Assembly (NCBI GenBank): GCA_963930055.1
Contig: CAWVKS010000010.1
Span: 124,001 to 188,000, forward strand
DNA length: 64,000 nucleotides
Direction: 5' to 3'
Source: Pullichristensenella sp963930055
GTDB lineage: Bacteria > Bacillota > Clostridia > Christensenellales > Aristaeellaceae
The first letter of the stretch is position 1, and the number at the start of each line of letters is the position of its first letter. The notes under the pieces are model-generated. The model was not told the origin of the DNA. It made no database searches and worked only from the letters and a program-made list of their open reading frames with translations. Below are positions 19,501-26,675 of this stretch, one piece after another. The position numbers and the translations under genes were made by a program.

Positions 19501-22500
19501 CATCACCGTGACGGATGATCTGACGGGCGACGAATGGACGATCCCGAGCCTCGAGCCGGGCGCTGAGCAGACGTTCACCGCGGAATACGTGGTGACGGAG
19601 GCCGACATCCTGGCCGGCAGCGTGAAGAACGTCGCGACGGCGACGGGCACGAGCCCCGATCCGGACGAACCCGATCCGGGCGTGGATCCTGGCGAGGAAG
19701 AGGACGAGACCGAGGACAAGAACGGCCACCTGACGATCAACAAGGTGACGACGAGCACGCCTGAGAACGGCACCGGCTACGCGCTGGGCGAGACGATCAC
19801 CTACGAGATCACGGTCGTGAACGACGGCAACCTGACGATCGCCGACATCACCGTGACGGATGATCTGACGGGCGACGAATGGACGATCCCGAGCCTCGAG
19901 CCGGGCGCTGAGGAGACGTTCACCGCGGAATACGTGGTAACGGAAGCTGACATCCTGGCCGGCAGCGTGAAGAACGTCGCGACGGCGACGGGCACGAGCC
20001 CCGATCCGGACGATCCCGATCCGGGCGTGGATCCGGGCGAGGAAGAGGACGAGACCGAGGACAAGAACGGCCACCTGACGATCAACAAAGTGACGACGAG
20101 CACGCCTGAGAACGGCACCGGCTACGCGCTGGGCGAGACGATCACCTATGAGATCACGGTCGTGAACGACGGCAACCTGACGCTGACGGGCATCACGGTG
20201 ACGGATGATCTGACGGGCGACGAATGGACGATCCTGAGCCTCGAGCCGGGCGCTGAGCAGACGTTCACCGCGGAATACGTTGTGACGGAGGCCGACATCC
20301 TGGCCGGCAGCGTGAAGAACGTCGCGACGGCGACGGGCACGAGCCCCGATCCGGACGATCCCGATCCGGGCGTGGATCCGGGCGAGGAAGAGGACGAGAC
20401 CGAGGACAAGAACGGCCACCTGACGATCAACAAGGTGACGACGAGCACGCCTGAGAACGGCACCGGCTACGCGCTGGGCGAGACGATCACCTATGAGATC
20501 ACGGTCGTGAACGACGGCAACCTGACGATCACCGACATCACGGTGACGGATGATCTGACGGGCGACGAATGGACGATCCTGAGCCTCGAGCCGGGCGCTG
20601 AGCAGACGTTCACCGCGGAATACGTGGTGACGGAGGCCGACATCCTGGCCGGCAGTGTGAAGAACGTCGCGACGGCGACGGGCACGAGCCCCGATCCGGA
20701 CGAACCCGATCCGGGCGTGGATCCGGGCGAGGAAGAGGACGAGACCGAGGACAAGAACGGCCACCTGACGATCAACAAGGTGACGACGAGCACGCCTGAG
20801 AACGGCACCGGCTACGCGCTGGGCGAGACGATCACCTATGAGATCACGGTCGTGAACGACGGCAACCTGACGATCACCGACATCACGGTGACGGATGATC
20901 TGACGGGCGACGAATGGACGATCCTGAGCCTCGAGCCGGGCGCTGAGCAGACGTTCACCGCGGAATACGTGGTGACGGAGGCCGACATCCTGGCCGGCAG
21001 CGTGAAGAACGTCGCGACGGCGACGGGCACGAGCCCCGATCCGGACGAACCCGATCCGGGCGTGGATCCGGGCGAGGAAGAGGACGAGACCGAGGACAAG
21101 AACGGCCACCTGACGATCAACAAGGTGACGACGAGCACGCCTGAGAACGGCACCGGCTACGCGCTGGGCGAGACGATCACCTATGAGATCACGGTCGTGA
21201 ACGACGGCAACCTGACGATCACCGACATCACGGTGACGGATGATCTGACGGGCGACGAATGGACGATCCTGAGCCTCGAGCCGGGCGCTGAGCAGACGTT
21301 CACCGCGGAATACGTGGTGACGGAGGCCGACATCCTGGCCGGCAGCGTGAAGAACGTCGCGACGGCGACGGGCACGAGCCCCGATCCGGACGAACCCGAT
21401 CCGGGCGTGGATCCGGGCGAGGAAGAGGACGAGACCGAGGACAAGAACGGCCACCTGACGATCAACAAGGTGACGACGAGCACGCCTGAGAACGGCACCG
21501 GCTACGCGCTGGGCGAGACGATCACCTATGAGATCACGGTCGTGAACGACGGCAACCTGACGATCACCGACATCACGGTGACGGATGATCTGACGGGCGA
21601 CGAATGGACGATCCTGAGCCTCGAGCCGGGCGCTGAGCAGACGTTCACCGCGGAATACGTGGTGACGGAGGCCGACATCCTGGCCGGCAGCGTGAAGAAC
21701 GTCGCGACGGCGACGGGCACGAGCCCCGATCCGGACGAACCCGATCCGGGCGTGGATCCGGGCGAGGAAGAGGACGAGACCGAGGACAAGAACGGCCACC
21801 TGACGATCAACAAGGTGACGACGAGCACGCCTGAGAACGGCACCGGCTACGCGCTGGGCGAGACGATCACCTACGAGATCACGGTCGTGAACGACGGCAA
21901 CCTGACGATCACCGACATCACCGTGACGGATGATCTGACGGGCGACGAATGGACGATCCCGAGCCTCGAGCCGGGCGCTGAGCAGACGTTCACCGCGGAA
22001 TACGTGGTGACGGAGGCCGACATCCTGGCCGGCAGCGTGAAGAACGTCGCGACGGCGACGGGCACGAACCCTGACGATCCGGATGATCCCGACGATCCCG
22101 ACGAGCCCGACGAGCCGGAAGTGGATCCGGGCGAGGAAGACACCCCGACCGAGGACAAGAACGGCCACCTGACAATCGAGAAGGAGACGACGGGCGCCGA
22201 CGCGAACAACGACGGCGTGTATGAGGAAGGCGAGACGATCCGCTACCTGATCCGCGTGATCAACGACGGCAACCTGACGATCACCGACATCACCGTGACG
22301 GACGAACTGACCGGCGACACTTGGACGATCGAAAGCCTTGAGCCGGGCGCTGAGCAGACCTTCACGACGAGCCATGTTGTGTCCTCGGCCGATGGAGCCG
22401 CTGGCGTTGTGGTGAACGTCGCCACGGCGACGGGCACCAGCCCCGATCCGGAGCAGCCTGACGTACCGGTAACGCCCGGCACGGAGGAAGTTCCCACGGA

Positions 22501-22822
22501 GGAAGAGGCGATCAGGACCGACCTCAGCGCGAGGATCAACTACGTCTACATTGGCAACAGCGCGCTGAACCACACCGAACGGCTTTACGACCTCACGCAG
22601 GGCGAAGTCATCACGGACATCGGTTCCAGAGTGCTGCGGAACACGATCGACGGCTATACGGTGAGCCGCGTCGAAGGCCTGCCGATGACCGTACGAGTGA
22701 CCGAAAGCAGGAACGTAATCACTGTCTACTACGAGCCGCAGATCTTGACCGAGATTCTGGATCTTGAGGTTCCGACGGGCGCAAGCCTGGGTGGCCTGAA
22801 CGTTGGCGATTGCTGCGAGTAA
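10559..22822 (+). CDS. Giant secreted repeat adhesin-like protein (about 4,087 residues)
   Basis: One uninterrupted frame. A signal peptide (MANRRRFLAILLSLLMLLQA) is followed by about 1,080 residues of InlB B-repeat/Listeria–Bacteroides repeat and MucBP-like modules, with recurrent GYxFxGWxxD motifs. Near residues 304–362 lies a Cys/His-rich patch (EEHTHTAKPTYE … TEHTHDDSCYE). Residues about 1108–2491 hold eight tandem units of 173 residues, each with two KYDG-type beta modules. Residues about 2594–3980 hold twelve DUF11-like units of 115 residues joined by acidic DPDxPDPGVDPGEEE linkers. The end is MucBP-like and stops at GGLNVGDCCE, with no sortase motif or membrane anchor. GAGGAGGA precedes the ATG. 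A role in adhesion or as a surface fibre is inferred from the modules. Confidence 0.88.
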   Translation: MANRRRFLAILLSLLMLLQALPMSALAEGWNVARSNIEEGATYHTVTFKVEDASVATQLIESGKRVSTFPEDPFKAGYQFDGWFVGDAEFTDSTSVSANTTVEAKFTPIDAYEVTIKYVNETGAEVADSIVRSYLVTDAQDVIESPASVVVGEGEGQRTLYPVQASVTIVPKALPEADGDADKKVVYTVTYAESNATYTVKHFLKNLEGEGYTEIEGTAQPLNGVVGSSPVPDPLSTETYPYIEYEKYAPATVAEDGSTVIEVYYTRKNVTLTYDSQGGSYIAPIFAPYGSTVNVYSIVPGGLGCGLEEHTHTAKPTYEGSISWGGGTVDGCWTWRRSWETYRYSWQLSCGETEHTHDDSCYENAYNPAPTRTGYTFAGWYTDPQCNTPASAQTELNGDQTVYAKWEAGQADYTIVYMKQVYDNATGQKYHVYHSSEVGTGTVGQTVTARDGVNIDRQEFNDDTSTSAVIKADSSTVVYAYYDLIEYTIIFDLKPWGTRAQNPTITMNGQTYQDDEYRLTVVLGQDISASWPTPDKVTTSNGYQLDTWNGNYKTIRFEVTDDMLPDNGGTSITYDADYTKTTNEKIVRYWLQTTDGSGYEVSDNYSQVFIQPSNDGLTAKSIYGFTQTERPSRDYPDEEETTSLTFKGEYYGNIKVYNFYYNRSQYNITYHYGSTNLGNSKTVFFGADINNDTYNWTPTPELVNLPDDYTFVGWYDNAECLGDPYNFSTMPANNLALYAKFTPPARTVTLVYYDGYAGTEPQAIEVTYGETVESLPTPTRPGYTFLGWFTNSAATEPFDINQPITENMTIYAGWQRKALEYKVQYLEEGTNEPLLPAQTIRNDAYTEGQEVRASAPTISGYRVDAMTKSINLNIDPSQNVITFRYAQRKNQEYSVHYYVQGTETSVAASKPAVATAEVERVVEMAATPTVPGYEDYYPIEKVKTATVTTSLREIIFYYAPYGTVTYTINYVDKDGEDISGVDPQTITKKIGDSIQPENYKKDITGYTFDRVEDDKEYLVAEESGTVKVNLYYTQTFTVTYDEGDHGSLAGDDNDDGQIIHANIVEGSATPDAPAVTPNEGYYFTGWNPDRAETVTGNATYTAQYAEKHEITVVANSDTVKYDGTEHEVSGFETLTFVVDGNTYKVEGLTAGATGTDAGEYTAEVTGTAIVKDEDGNDVTAQFTVTTQDGKLTIEKRNVTLTSATDSKKYDGDPLTNDEVTVGGDGFATDEGATYTVTGSQTVVGSSANSFTYELNAGTKADNYNITKTEGTLTVTDREEAYEITVVAKSDTAKYDGEEKSVSGFVTTTFEVEGNTYTVEGLTASATGTDADEYTAEVTGTAIVKDEDGNDVTAQFTVTTQDGKLTIEKRNVTLTSATDSKKYDGDPLTNDEVTVGGDGFATDEGATYTVTGSQTVVGSSANSFTYELNAGTKADNYNITKTEGTLTVTDREEAYEITVVAKSDTAKYDGEEKSVSGFVTTTFEVEGNTYTVEGLTASATGTDADEYTAEVTGTAIVKDEDGNDVTAQFTVTTQDGKLTIEKRNVTLTSATDSKKYDGDPLTNDEVTVGGDGFATDEGATYTVTGSQTVVGSSANSFTYELNAGTKADNYNITKTEGTLTVTDREEAYEITVVAKSDTAKYDGEEKSVSGFVTTTFEVEGNTYTVEGLTASATGTDADEYTAEVTGTAIVKDEDGNDVTAQFTVTTQDGKLTIEKRNVTLTSATDSKKYDGDPLTNDEVTVGGDGFATDEGATYTVTGSQTVVGSSANSFTYELNAGTKADNYNITKTEGTLTVTDREEAYEITVVAKSDTAKYDGEEKSVSGFVTTTFEVEGNTYTVEGLTAGATGTDADEYTAEVTGTAIVKDEDGNDVTAQFTVTTQDGKLTIEKRNVTLTSATDSKKYDGDPLTNDEVTVGGDGFATDEGATYTVTGSQTVVGSSANSFTYELNAGTKADNYNITKTEGTLTVTDREEAYEITVVAKSDTAKYDGEEKSVSGFVTTTFKVEGNTYTVEGLTASATGTDAGEYPAEVTGDAVVKDANDNDVTAQFAVKTQDGTLTITPRSVTLTSATAQKEYDGTALTNDEVTVSGDGFVEGEGAAYEVTGSQLIAGNSDNVFTYELNEGTKAENYKIDVVYGKLTVTDREAKYEITVVANSGTAKYDGEAKSVSGFETLEFVVNGQTYTVEGLSAVANGTEAGEYTAQVTGTAIVKDAAGNDVTKQFTVSTKDGTLTITPRSVTLTSATAQKEYDGTALTNDEVTVSGDGFAKGEGATYEVTGSQLIAGNSDNVFTYELNEGTKAENYKIDVVYGKLTVTDREAKYEITVVANSGTAKYDGEAKSVSGFEMLEFVVNGQTYKVEGLSAEATGTDAGDYTAAVTGTAVVKDAAGNDVTKQFTVNTQAGKLTVQPREITLTSASDEKEYDGTALTNDEVTVSGDGFADGEGFAYDVTGSQTLVGSSENIFTYAALEGTKLANYMIATVFGTLTVVDESVDPNNVVTKTHEDKEYDLNEIVTFTIRVTNIYDEVKTITLREIEGVTLAQSVFEDVQPGDTIVATATYQITESDILNGSFVNTVTATFSDGGTFENTDEVTPEEPNGHLTINKVTTSTPANGTGYALGETITYEITVVNDGNLTITDITVTDDLTGDEWTILSLEPGAEQTFTAEYVVTEADILAGSVKNVATATGTSPDPDDPDPGVDPGEEEDETEEPNGHLTINKVTTSTPANGTGYALGETITYEITVVNDGNLTLTGITVTDDLTGDEWTIPSLEPGAEQTFTAEYVVTEADILAGSVKNVATATGTSPDPDEPDPGVDPGEEEDETEDKNGHLTINKVTTSTPENGTGYALGETITYEITVVNDGNLTITDITVTDDLTGDEWTILSLEPGAEQTFTAEYVVTEADILAGSVKNVATATGTSPDPDDPDPDVDPGEEEDPTEGPNGHLTINKETTSTPANGTGYALGETITYEITVVNDGNLTIADITVTDDLTGDEWTIPSLEPGAEQTFTAEYVVTEADILAGSVKNVATATGTSPDPDEPDPGVDPGEEEDETEDKNGHLTINKVTTSTPENGTGYALGETITYEITVVNDGNLTIADITVTDDLTGDEWTIPSLEPGAEETFTAEYVVTEADILAGSVKNVATATGTSPDPDDPDPGVDPGEEEDETEDKNGHLTINKVTTSTPENGTGYALGETITYEITVVNDGNLTLTGITVTDDLTGDEWTILSLEPGAEQTFTAEYVVTEADILAGSVKNVATATGTSPDPDDPDPGVDPGEEEDETEDKNGHLTINKVTTSTPENGTGYALGETITYEITVVNDGNLTITDITVTDDLTGDEWTILSLEPGAEQTFTAEYVVTEADILAGSVKNVATATGTSPDPDEPDPGVDPGEEEDETEDKNGHLTINKVTTSTPENGTGYALGETITYEITVVNDGNLTITDITVTDDLTGDEWTILSLEPGAEQTFTAEYVVTEADILAGSVKNVATATGTSPDPDEPDPGVDPGEEEDETEDKNGHLTINKVTTSTPENGTGYALGETITYEITVVNDGNLTITDITVTDDLTGDEWTILSLEPGAEQTFTAEYVVTEADILAGSVKNVATATGTSPDPDEPDPGVDPGEEEDETEDKNGHLTINKVTTSTPENGTGYALGETITYEITVVNDGNLTITDITVTDDLTGDEWTILSLEPGAEQTFTAEYVVTEADILAGSVKNVATATGTSPDPDEPDPGVDPGEEEDETEDKNGHLTINKVTTSTPENGTGYALGETITYEITVVNDGNLTITDITVTDDLTGDEWTIPSLEPGAEQTFTAEYVVTEADILAGSVKNVATATGTNPDDPDDPDDPDEPDEPEVDPGEEDTPTEDKNGHLTIEKETTGADANNDGVYEEGETIRYLIRVINDGNLTITDITVTDELTGDTWTIESLEPGAEQTFTTSHVVSSADGAAGVVVNVATATGTSPDPEQPDVPVTPGTEEVPTEEEAIRTDLSARINYVYIGNSALNHTERLYDLTQGEVITDIGSRVLRNTIDGYTVSRVEGLPMTVRVTESRNVITVYYEPQILTEILDLEVPTGASLGGLNVGDCCE
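13880..18032 (+). repeat. Eight tandem 519-bp units inside the giant gene
   Basis: Units start near 13880, 14399, 14918, 15437, 15956, 16475, 16994 and 17513. Units 2–4 look identical or nearly so, and units 1 and 5 differ at a few bases. Units 6–8 form a diverged subgroup whose second halves read SATAQKEYDGTAL or SASDEKEYDGTAL instead of SATDSKKYDGDPL. This gradient indicates recent amplification of the 5' units. Confidence 0.93.
18339..22500 (+). repeat. Twelve tandem 345-bp DUF11-like units inside the giant gene
   Basis: Eleven near-identical units with a 345-bp period begin about 18339, followed by a diverged twelfth unit from about 22155. A more distant relative of the module precedes them (about 18030–18335). 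Variants swap short blocks (ITDI/LTGI/IADI; ILSL/IPSL; DDPDPG/DEPDPG), the pattern left by gene conversion among copies. Confidence 0.93.
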
Positions 22823-22835
22823 GGTTCACCACGAT

Positions 22836-22870
22836 AGTCCGGTGGGCGTGCATGGCACGCCTGCCGGACT
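22836..22870 (+). promoter_or_regulatory. Perfect 16-bp stem hairpin between the giant gene and the SBP gene
   Basis: Arm 22836–22851 pairs over all 16 positions (two G·T) with 22855–22870 around a 3-nt loop. No T run follows, so it is not a standard intrinsic terminator. It may mark mRNA processing or stability between the giant gene and the solute-binding protein gene. Confidence 0.6.
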
Positions 22871-22913
22871 TGAGACGATTCTGGAAACACGAGACTATCC
22901 GGAGGTGTAACGC

Positions 22914-24887
22914 ATGAACAAGCGGTTCGTATCTCTGCTTTTGGCGCTGGCGCTGTTTCTGATGTGCGTGCCTGCGATGGCGGAACAGTCCGCGGCGGAA
23001 CAGCCCGCTGCGGAACCCGTCGAGATCACCGTGGGATCCACCAACCAGATGAGCGGCTTCTTCTTTACCGACATGTGGGGCAACAACACCGCCGACATCG
23101 ACGTGCGCGCCCTGCTCCACGCTTACTCCACCGTTGCCATCAGCCGCAACGGCACCTATGAAATCGACACGACGGTCGTCAACGAAGCTCGCCTCACGCA
23201 GGACTTCGCCAGCGGCGACAAGACCTATACGTTTGAAATCAACCCTGACCTTGTCTACAACGATGGAACGCCCATCACGGCGGCGGACTTCGTGTTTTCC
23301 GTGCTTTTGCAGGCGGCCCCCGAGATCTACGAACTCGGCGGCATTCCCAGTGGCATGAGCCAGTTTGTCGGCTATGAGGCCTATGCCTCCGGCGAAACGG
23401 ACGTGTTCGCGGGCGTAAGGCTGCTGGACGAGCATCGCTTCGCGCTGACGATCTCCGGCGAATATCTGCCGTATTTCTACGAGACGCTGCTCATCAGCGT
23501 GACGCCCTATCCGGTATCGGTCATCGCGCCCGGATTTGAGGTCGCGGACGACGGCGAAGGCGCGTATCTGCGCTACGCCGCCGCTGAGGAAGCGGAAGAT
23601 GAGGCTGCCGATGCGGCGCAGGCCGAAGCGCCTGAGCTCGTGGACGTCCTTCGCGAGAGCATACTCGATGAGGAGACCGGATACCTCTATAACCCCCAGT
23701 TGACCTCCGGCCCCTACAGCCTCGTTTCCTATGACAAAGAGGCGCATGTGGCGACGTTCGAGATCAACGAGAACTACCTGGGCAACTTCGAAGGCCGCAA
23801 GCCCACCATCGACCGCATCGTCTTCAAACAGGTCTACAACGACACGCTGCTTGAGGAGCTGGAGAGCGGCGAGGTCGATATCGTCAACAAGGTGACCGCG
23901 GGCGACGTCATTTCCGATGGCATTGCGCTCCTTGGTCAGGAGGGTTCCACGCTCAATTCCACCAACTATCTGCGCGCCGGCTATGGCTTCCTCGCCCTTT
24001 CCTGCGATCTGGGCGTCACCCAGTCGCAGAACGTGCGCCAGGCCATCGCCTACCTGACCGACGCGGAAGGTTTCCTGTCGGAATTCCTGCGCGGCTACGG
24101 GATGCGCACCTACAGCTATTACGGCTATGGCCAGTGGATGGCCACGAGCCAGCTCGAGCGCCTGAATACGGAATTGAACCATTACGACCTGAACGTTGAC
24201 GCGGCCATCGCGCTGCTCGAAGAGGAAGGCTTTACGCTCAACGCCGATGGCGAAGCCTACGATGCGGAAGCCGGCGGCGTGCGCTATCGCCAGACGGAGG
24301 ATGGCTCGCTGGAGGCGCTCTCTGTGCGCTGGGCTACGCTGTCGGACAATCCCGGCTGCGAGACGCTCATGGAGTACACCATTCCCTACATGGAGCAGGC
24401 CGGTTTTGAAGTTCTGACGGATGAGATGACGTTCTCTGAAATGCTCACCTACTACTATCGTCAGACCGACCGCACCTACAACATGTTCTACATGGCCACC
24501 AACTTCGACTTCATCTTCGACCCGTACTACACCTTCCATCCCGGCGAGGAATATCAGGGAACGCGCAATACCTCCGGCATCGCCGATGAGGAGCTGTTCA
24601 ACCTGGCGGGCGAGCTCAGGCGCACCGATGTCGGCGATAACGAGACCTATCTGGAAAAGTGGTTCGCATTGCAGCAGCGCTATAACGAGGTTTTGCCGAC
24701 CATTCCGCTGTATTCCAATGTGTACTTCGACTTCTACAGCTCCGAGGTCTACGGCTATCAGCCGAGCGCCTATTATAGCTGGGCGTCGGCTATCCTCTAC
24801 GCCACCTACGGCTATGAGGAAACTCCCGTCGTCGTGGAAGAGGCGTCCCTTGAGGGCGAAGCGGCCGAGACGGTGACCATCGACTGA
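22914..24887 (+). CDS. Family-5 ABC solute-binding protein (peptide/oligopeptide type)
   Basis: 657 residues. The signal peptide MNKRFVSLLLALALFLMCVP ends at AMA, followed by a short Glu/Ala-rich linker (EQSAAEQPAAEP) like those of the island's other surface proteins. The mature part matches SBP_bac_5: TYTFEINPDLVYNDGTPITA and ADFVFSVLLQAAPE correspond to the conserved 'LRxGVKFHDGTPLTAxDV' region of OppA/DppA-type proteins. There is an acidic insertion near residues 220–240. The signal peptide lacks a lipobox Cys directly after the cleavage site, which is unusual for a Gram-positive binding protein. No permease or ATPase gene is adjacent; an IS element follows. GGAGGTG lies before the ATG. 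It could be a retained scavenging or sensing receptor. Confidence 0.82.
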   Translation: MNKRFVSLLLALALFLMCVPAMAEQSAAEQPAAEPVEITVGSTNQMSGFFFTDMWGNNTADIDVRALLHAYSTVAISRNGTYEIDTTVVNEARLTQDFASGDKTYTFEINPDLVYNDGTPITAADFVFSVLLQAAPEIYELGGIPSGMSQFVGYEAYASGETDVFAGVRLLDEHRFALTISGEYLPYFYETLLISVTPYPVSVIAPGFEVADDGEGAYLRYAAAEEAEDEAADAAQAEAPELVDVLRESILDEETGYLYNPQLTSGPYSLVSYDKEAHVATFEINENYLGNFEGRKPTIDRIVFKQVYNDTLLEELESGEVDIVNKVTAGDVISDGIALLGQEGSTLNSTNYLRAGYGFLALSCDLGVTQSQNVRQAIAYLTDAEGFLSEFLRGYGMRTYSYYGYGQWMATSQLERLNTELNHYDLNVDAAIALLEEEGFTLNADGEAYDAEAGGVRYRQTEDGSLEALSVRWATLSDNPGCETLMEYTIPYMEQAGFEVLTDEMTFSEMLTYYYRQTDRTYNMFYMATNFDFIFDPYYTFHPGEEYQGTRNTSGIADEELFNLAGELRRTDVGDNETYLEKWFALQQRYNEVLPTIPLYSNVYFDFYSSEVYGYQPSAYYSWASAILYATYGYEETPVVVEEASLEGEAAETVTID

Positions 24888-24929
24888 TCCCGGGTTCGCG
24901 ATGACGAACTGCATAACGGCATGAAAAAC

Positions 24930-24967
24930 GAGAGCGCGCCCATCGCGGCGCGCTCTCAGAGCGTTTT
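24930..24967 (+). terminator. Terminator after the solute-binding protein gene
   Basis: An 11-bp perfect GC stem (GAGAGCGCGCC at 24930–24940, GGCGCGCTCTC at 24947–24957) with a 6-nt loop, followed by AGAGCGTTTT. It lies 42 bp past the stop and abuts the left end of a MITE-like repeat copy at 24957. Confidence 0.7.
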
Positions 24968-25010
24968 AAAAGCCAGAAACCGCAAAGATCGCCCTGACGC
25001 CAAGCGCAGG

Positions 25011-26531
25011 AGGGTCAATCCCAAATTCTGTGTAAACTCCAAATGAGGCATGAACAGAGCAGGATCATCCATTGTGCGCGGCAGCGGATTTATCCGACTG
25101 CCGCCTTGTGTGCAGTATAACGCCGGCGGGGGTGGATGTCAAGGGCGGCGGCAAGGCCGCCGTTCATCGGAGCGCCGCGTACAGCGGCGCGCAGACCCTT
25201 GACGTCCGGCCCCGACGTTGTTATTCGGGCATGCGTCCGGCAAAGTAGATCGACAGCTGCGCGTGGATCACGCTCCAGTCCTGCCGCCGTCCCGTCCACT
25301 TTTTCGTGATGTCCATCATCGCCAGATACAGCATTTTCAACAGGCTGTCGTCTGTGGGGAACACCGATTTGGCCCTGGTCACCTTGCGCAGCTGGCGGTT
25401 GAAACCCTCTATGGCGTTGGTGGTATAGATCAGCCTGCGCACCTCCTGAGGGTACTTGAAATATGTACTCAGATTGGCCCAGTTCGCCCGCCAGAACTGG
25501 GAGATTCTCGGGTATTTCCCGTCCCAGCGCTCTCCAAAGGCGTCCAGAGCATTCAATGCTGCCTGCTCGTCTACGGCGGCATAGACTGCCTTCAGATCCG
25601 CCATGAGGGCTCTTATATCCTTATAGGACACATACCGGCTGGAATTGCGCAGCTGGTGGAGGATGCAGTTTTGGATCTCGGTCTGAGGGAAGCTGGCGTG
25701 AATGGCCGCATCAAATCCCGTCAAGTTGTCCGTGCAGGCGATGAAAATGTCCTCTACGCCACGGTTCTTCAGACCATTGAGTACAGTCGCCCAGAATTTG
25801 GCGCTCTCGTTTTCTCCGACCCACATACCCAGAACGTCCTTCCGGCCGTTCAGGTCAATGCCAATAGCGATGTATGCCGCCTTCTTCACGATCTGGCCCT
25901 CGCTGCGGACATGGTAGTGGATCGCGTCCAGAAACACTACGGCGTAGACCCCCTCCAGCGGCCGTTGCTGCCACTCCCGCACGATGGGCAGGATCTTGTC
26001 CGTGATCCGGCTCACGGTGCTGTCTGAGACGCAGATGCCGTAGATGTCCTGTATATGGGCCTCAATATCTCCCGTCGTCATCCCCTTGGCGTACATGGAC
26101 AGGATCTTCTCCTCTATGTCCTGGCTGATGCTGGTCTGGTTCTTCTTCAGCACCTGGGGCTCAAATTCGCCTTTCCGGTCGCGGGGAACGGACACTTCCA
26201 CATCTCCGAAGCTGGTGCGCAGCGTCTTGCTGCTGTGGCCGTTGCGGCTGTTGTCCGTGGCCTTGTTCCTGTAGTCGTATCTGCTGTAGCCCAGTTCATC
26301 CTCCAGCTCTGCCTCCAAGCCGTTCTCCATGAACTCCGCGATGGTCTCCTTGAACAGATTCTGGATGTCGTCCATGCTGCCGATGTTTGCCATCTGCAGC
26401 AGCTCCCGGATCTTCTCCCGTCGCGCCTTTTCTTCCGGGGTACGGTTCTTTCTGGCCATGTGTTTTACCTCCTGTGTGATGCTTCTATTCTACACCTCAT
26501 GGGAGGTTTACACAAAGTTTGGGACGGTCTC
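25011..26531 (-). mobile_element. IS256-family insertion sequence
   Basis: Contains one transposase gene on the minus strand. Inner terminal inverted repeats are TCCCAAATTCTGTGTAAAC (from 25019) and, at the other end, the complement of GTTTACACAAAGTTTGGGA (ending 26524), typical of the family. A 7-bp direct repeat GCGCAGG flanks the element (25004–25010 and 26532–26538) and may be the core of the usual 8–9-bp target duplication; outer ends are set from it. The element splits a MITE-like repeat. Confidence 0.8.
25221..26459 (-). CDS. IS256-family (Mutator-type) transposase
   Basis: 412 residues, full length for the family, with no internal stop or frameshift, so it may be active. The order is the expected one: an N-terminal DNA-binding region (…FMENGLEAELEDELGYSRYD, typical), VSVPRDRKGEFEPQVLKK, then the RNase-H-like catalytic core. 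The first Asp lies in VFLDAIHY, the second in IACTDNLTGFDAAI, the C/H motif is CILHQLRNS, and the final Glu is in YTTNAIEGFNRQLRK. A GGAGG motif precedes the start on the minus strand. It lies within inverted repeats and is the only transposase gene seen in the window. Confidence 0.96.
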   Translation of the reverse strand: MARKNRTPEEKARREKIRELLQMANIGSMDDIQNLFKETIAEFMENGLEAELEDELGYSRYDYRNKATDNSRNGHSSKTLRTSFGDVEVSVPRDRKGEFEPQVLKKNQTSISQDIEEKILSMYAKGMTTGDIEAHIQDIYGICVSDSTVSRITDKILPIVREWQQRPLEGVYAVVFLDAIHYHVRSEGQIVKKAAYIAIGIDLNGRKDVLGMWVGENESAKFWATVLNGLKNRGVEDIFIACTDNLTGFDAAIHASFPQTEIQNCILHQLRNSSRYVSYKDIRALMADLKAVYAAVDEQAALNALDAFGERWDGKYPRISQFWRANWANLSTYFKYPQEVRRLIYTTNAIEGFNRQLRKVTRAKSVFPTDDSLLKMLYLAMMDITKKWTGRRQDWSVIHAQLSIYFAGRMPE

Positions 26532-26675
26532 GCGCAGGCGCGGTTTTTGGTTTCCGGGCTGCCCGCGTTCCGCGTTGCCTCTTGCCTTGTGGGCTTTCCG
26601 GATGCTCCGGCGTAGGTTTGCCGCGCGCTCAACCGTGGGTTGAGCGGCGCTTCCACTTTTGCAACGAGCGCGCCA

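Larger units (their letters stand above)
24957..26609 (+). repeat. MITE-like repeat, copy C, split by the IS256 element
   Basis: The left part, 24957–25010, starts with CAGAGCGTTTTAAAAGCC and continues AACCGCAAAGATCGCCCTGA, matching the intact copies at 54611 and 42875 (reverse). The right part resumes after the IS (26532 on) with a GCGCGGTTTTTGGTTTCCGG-like arm and ends near GGGCTTTCCGGATGCTCC. The copy is degenerate, and the IS lies in its hairpin loop region. Confidence 0.5.

Noticed and set aside
17270..22573. A 1,767-codon open frame on the minus strand opposite the giant gene
   Set aside because: It is an antisense shadow of the 345-bp repeats: the same Arg/Val/His-rich unit recurs with their period, it has no ribosome-binding site, and the plus-strand frame has signal peptide and recognised domains.
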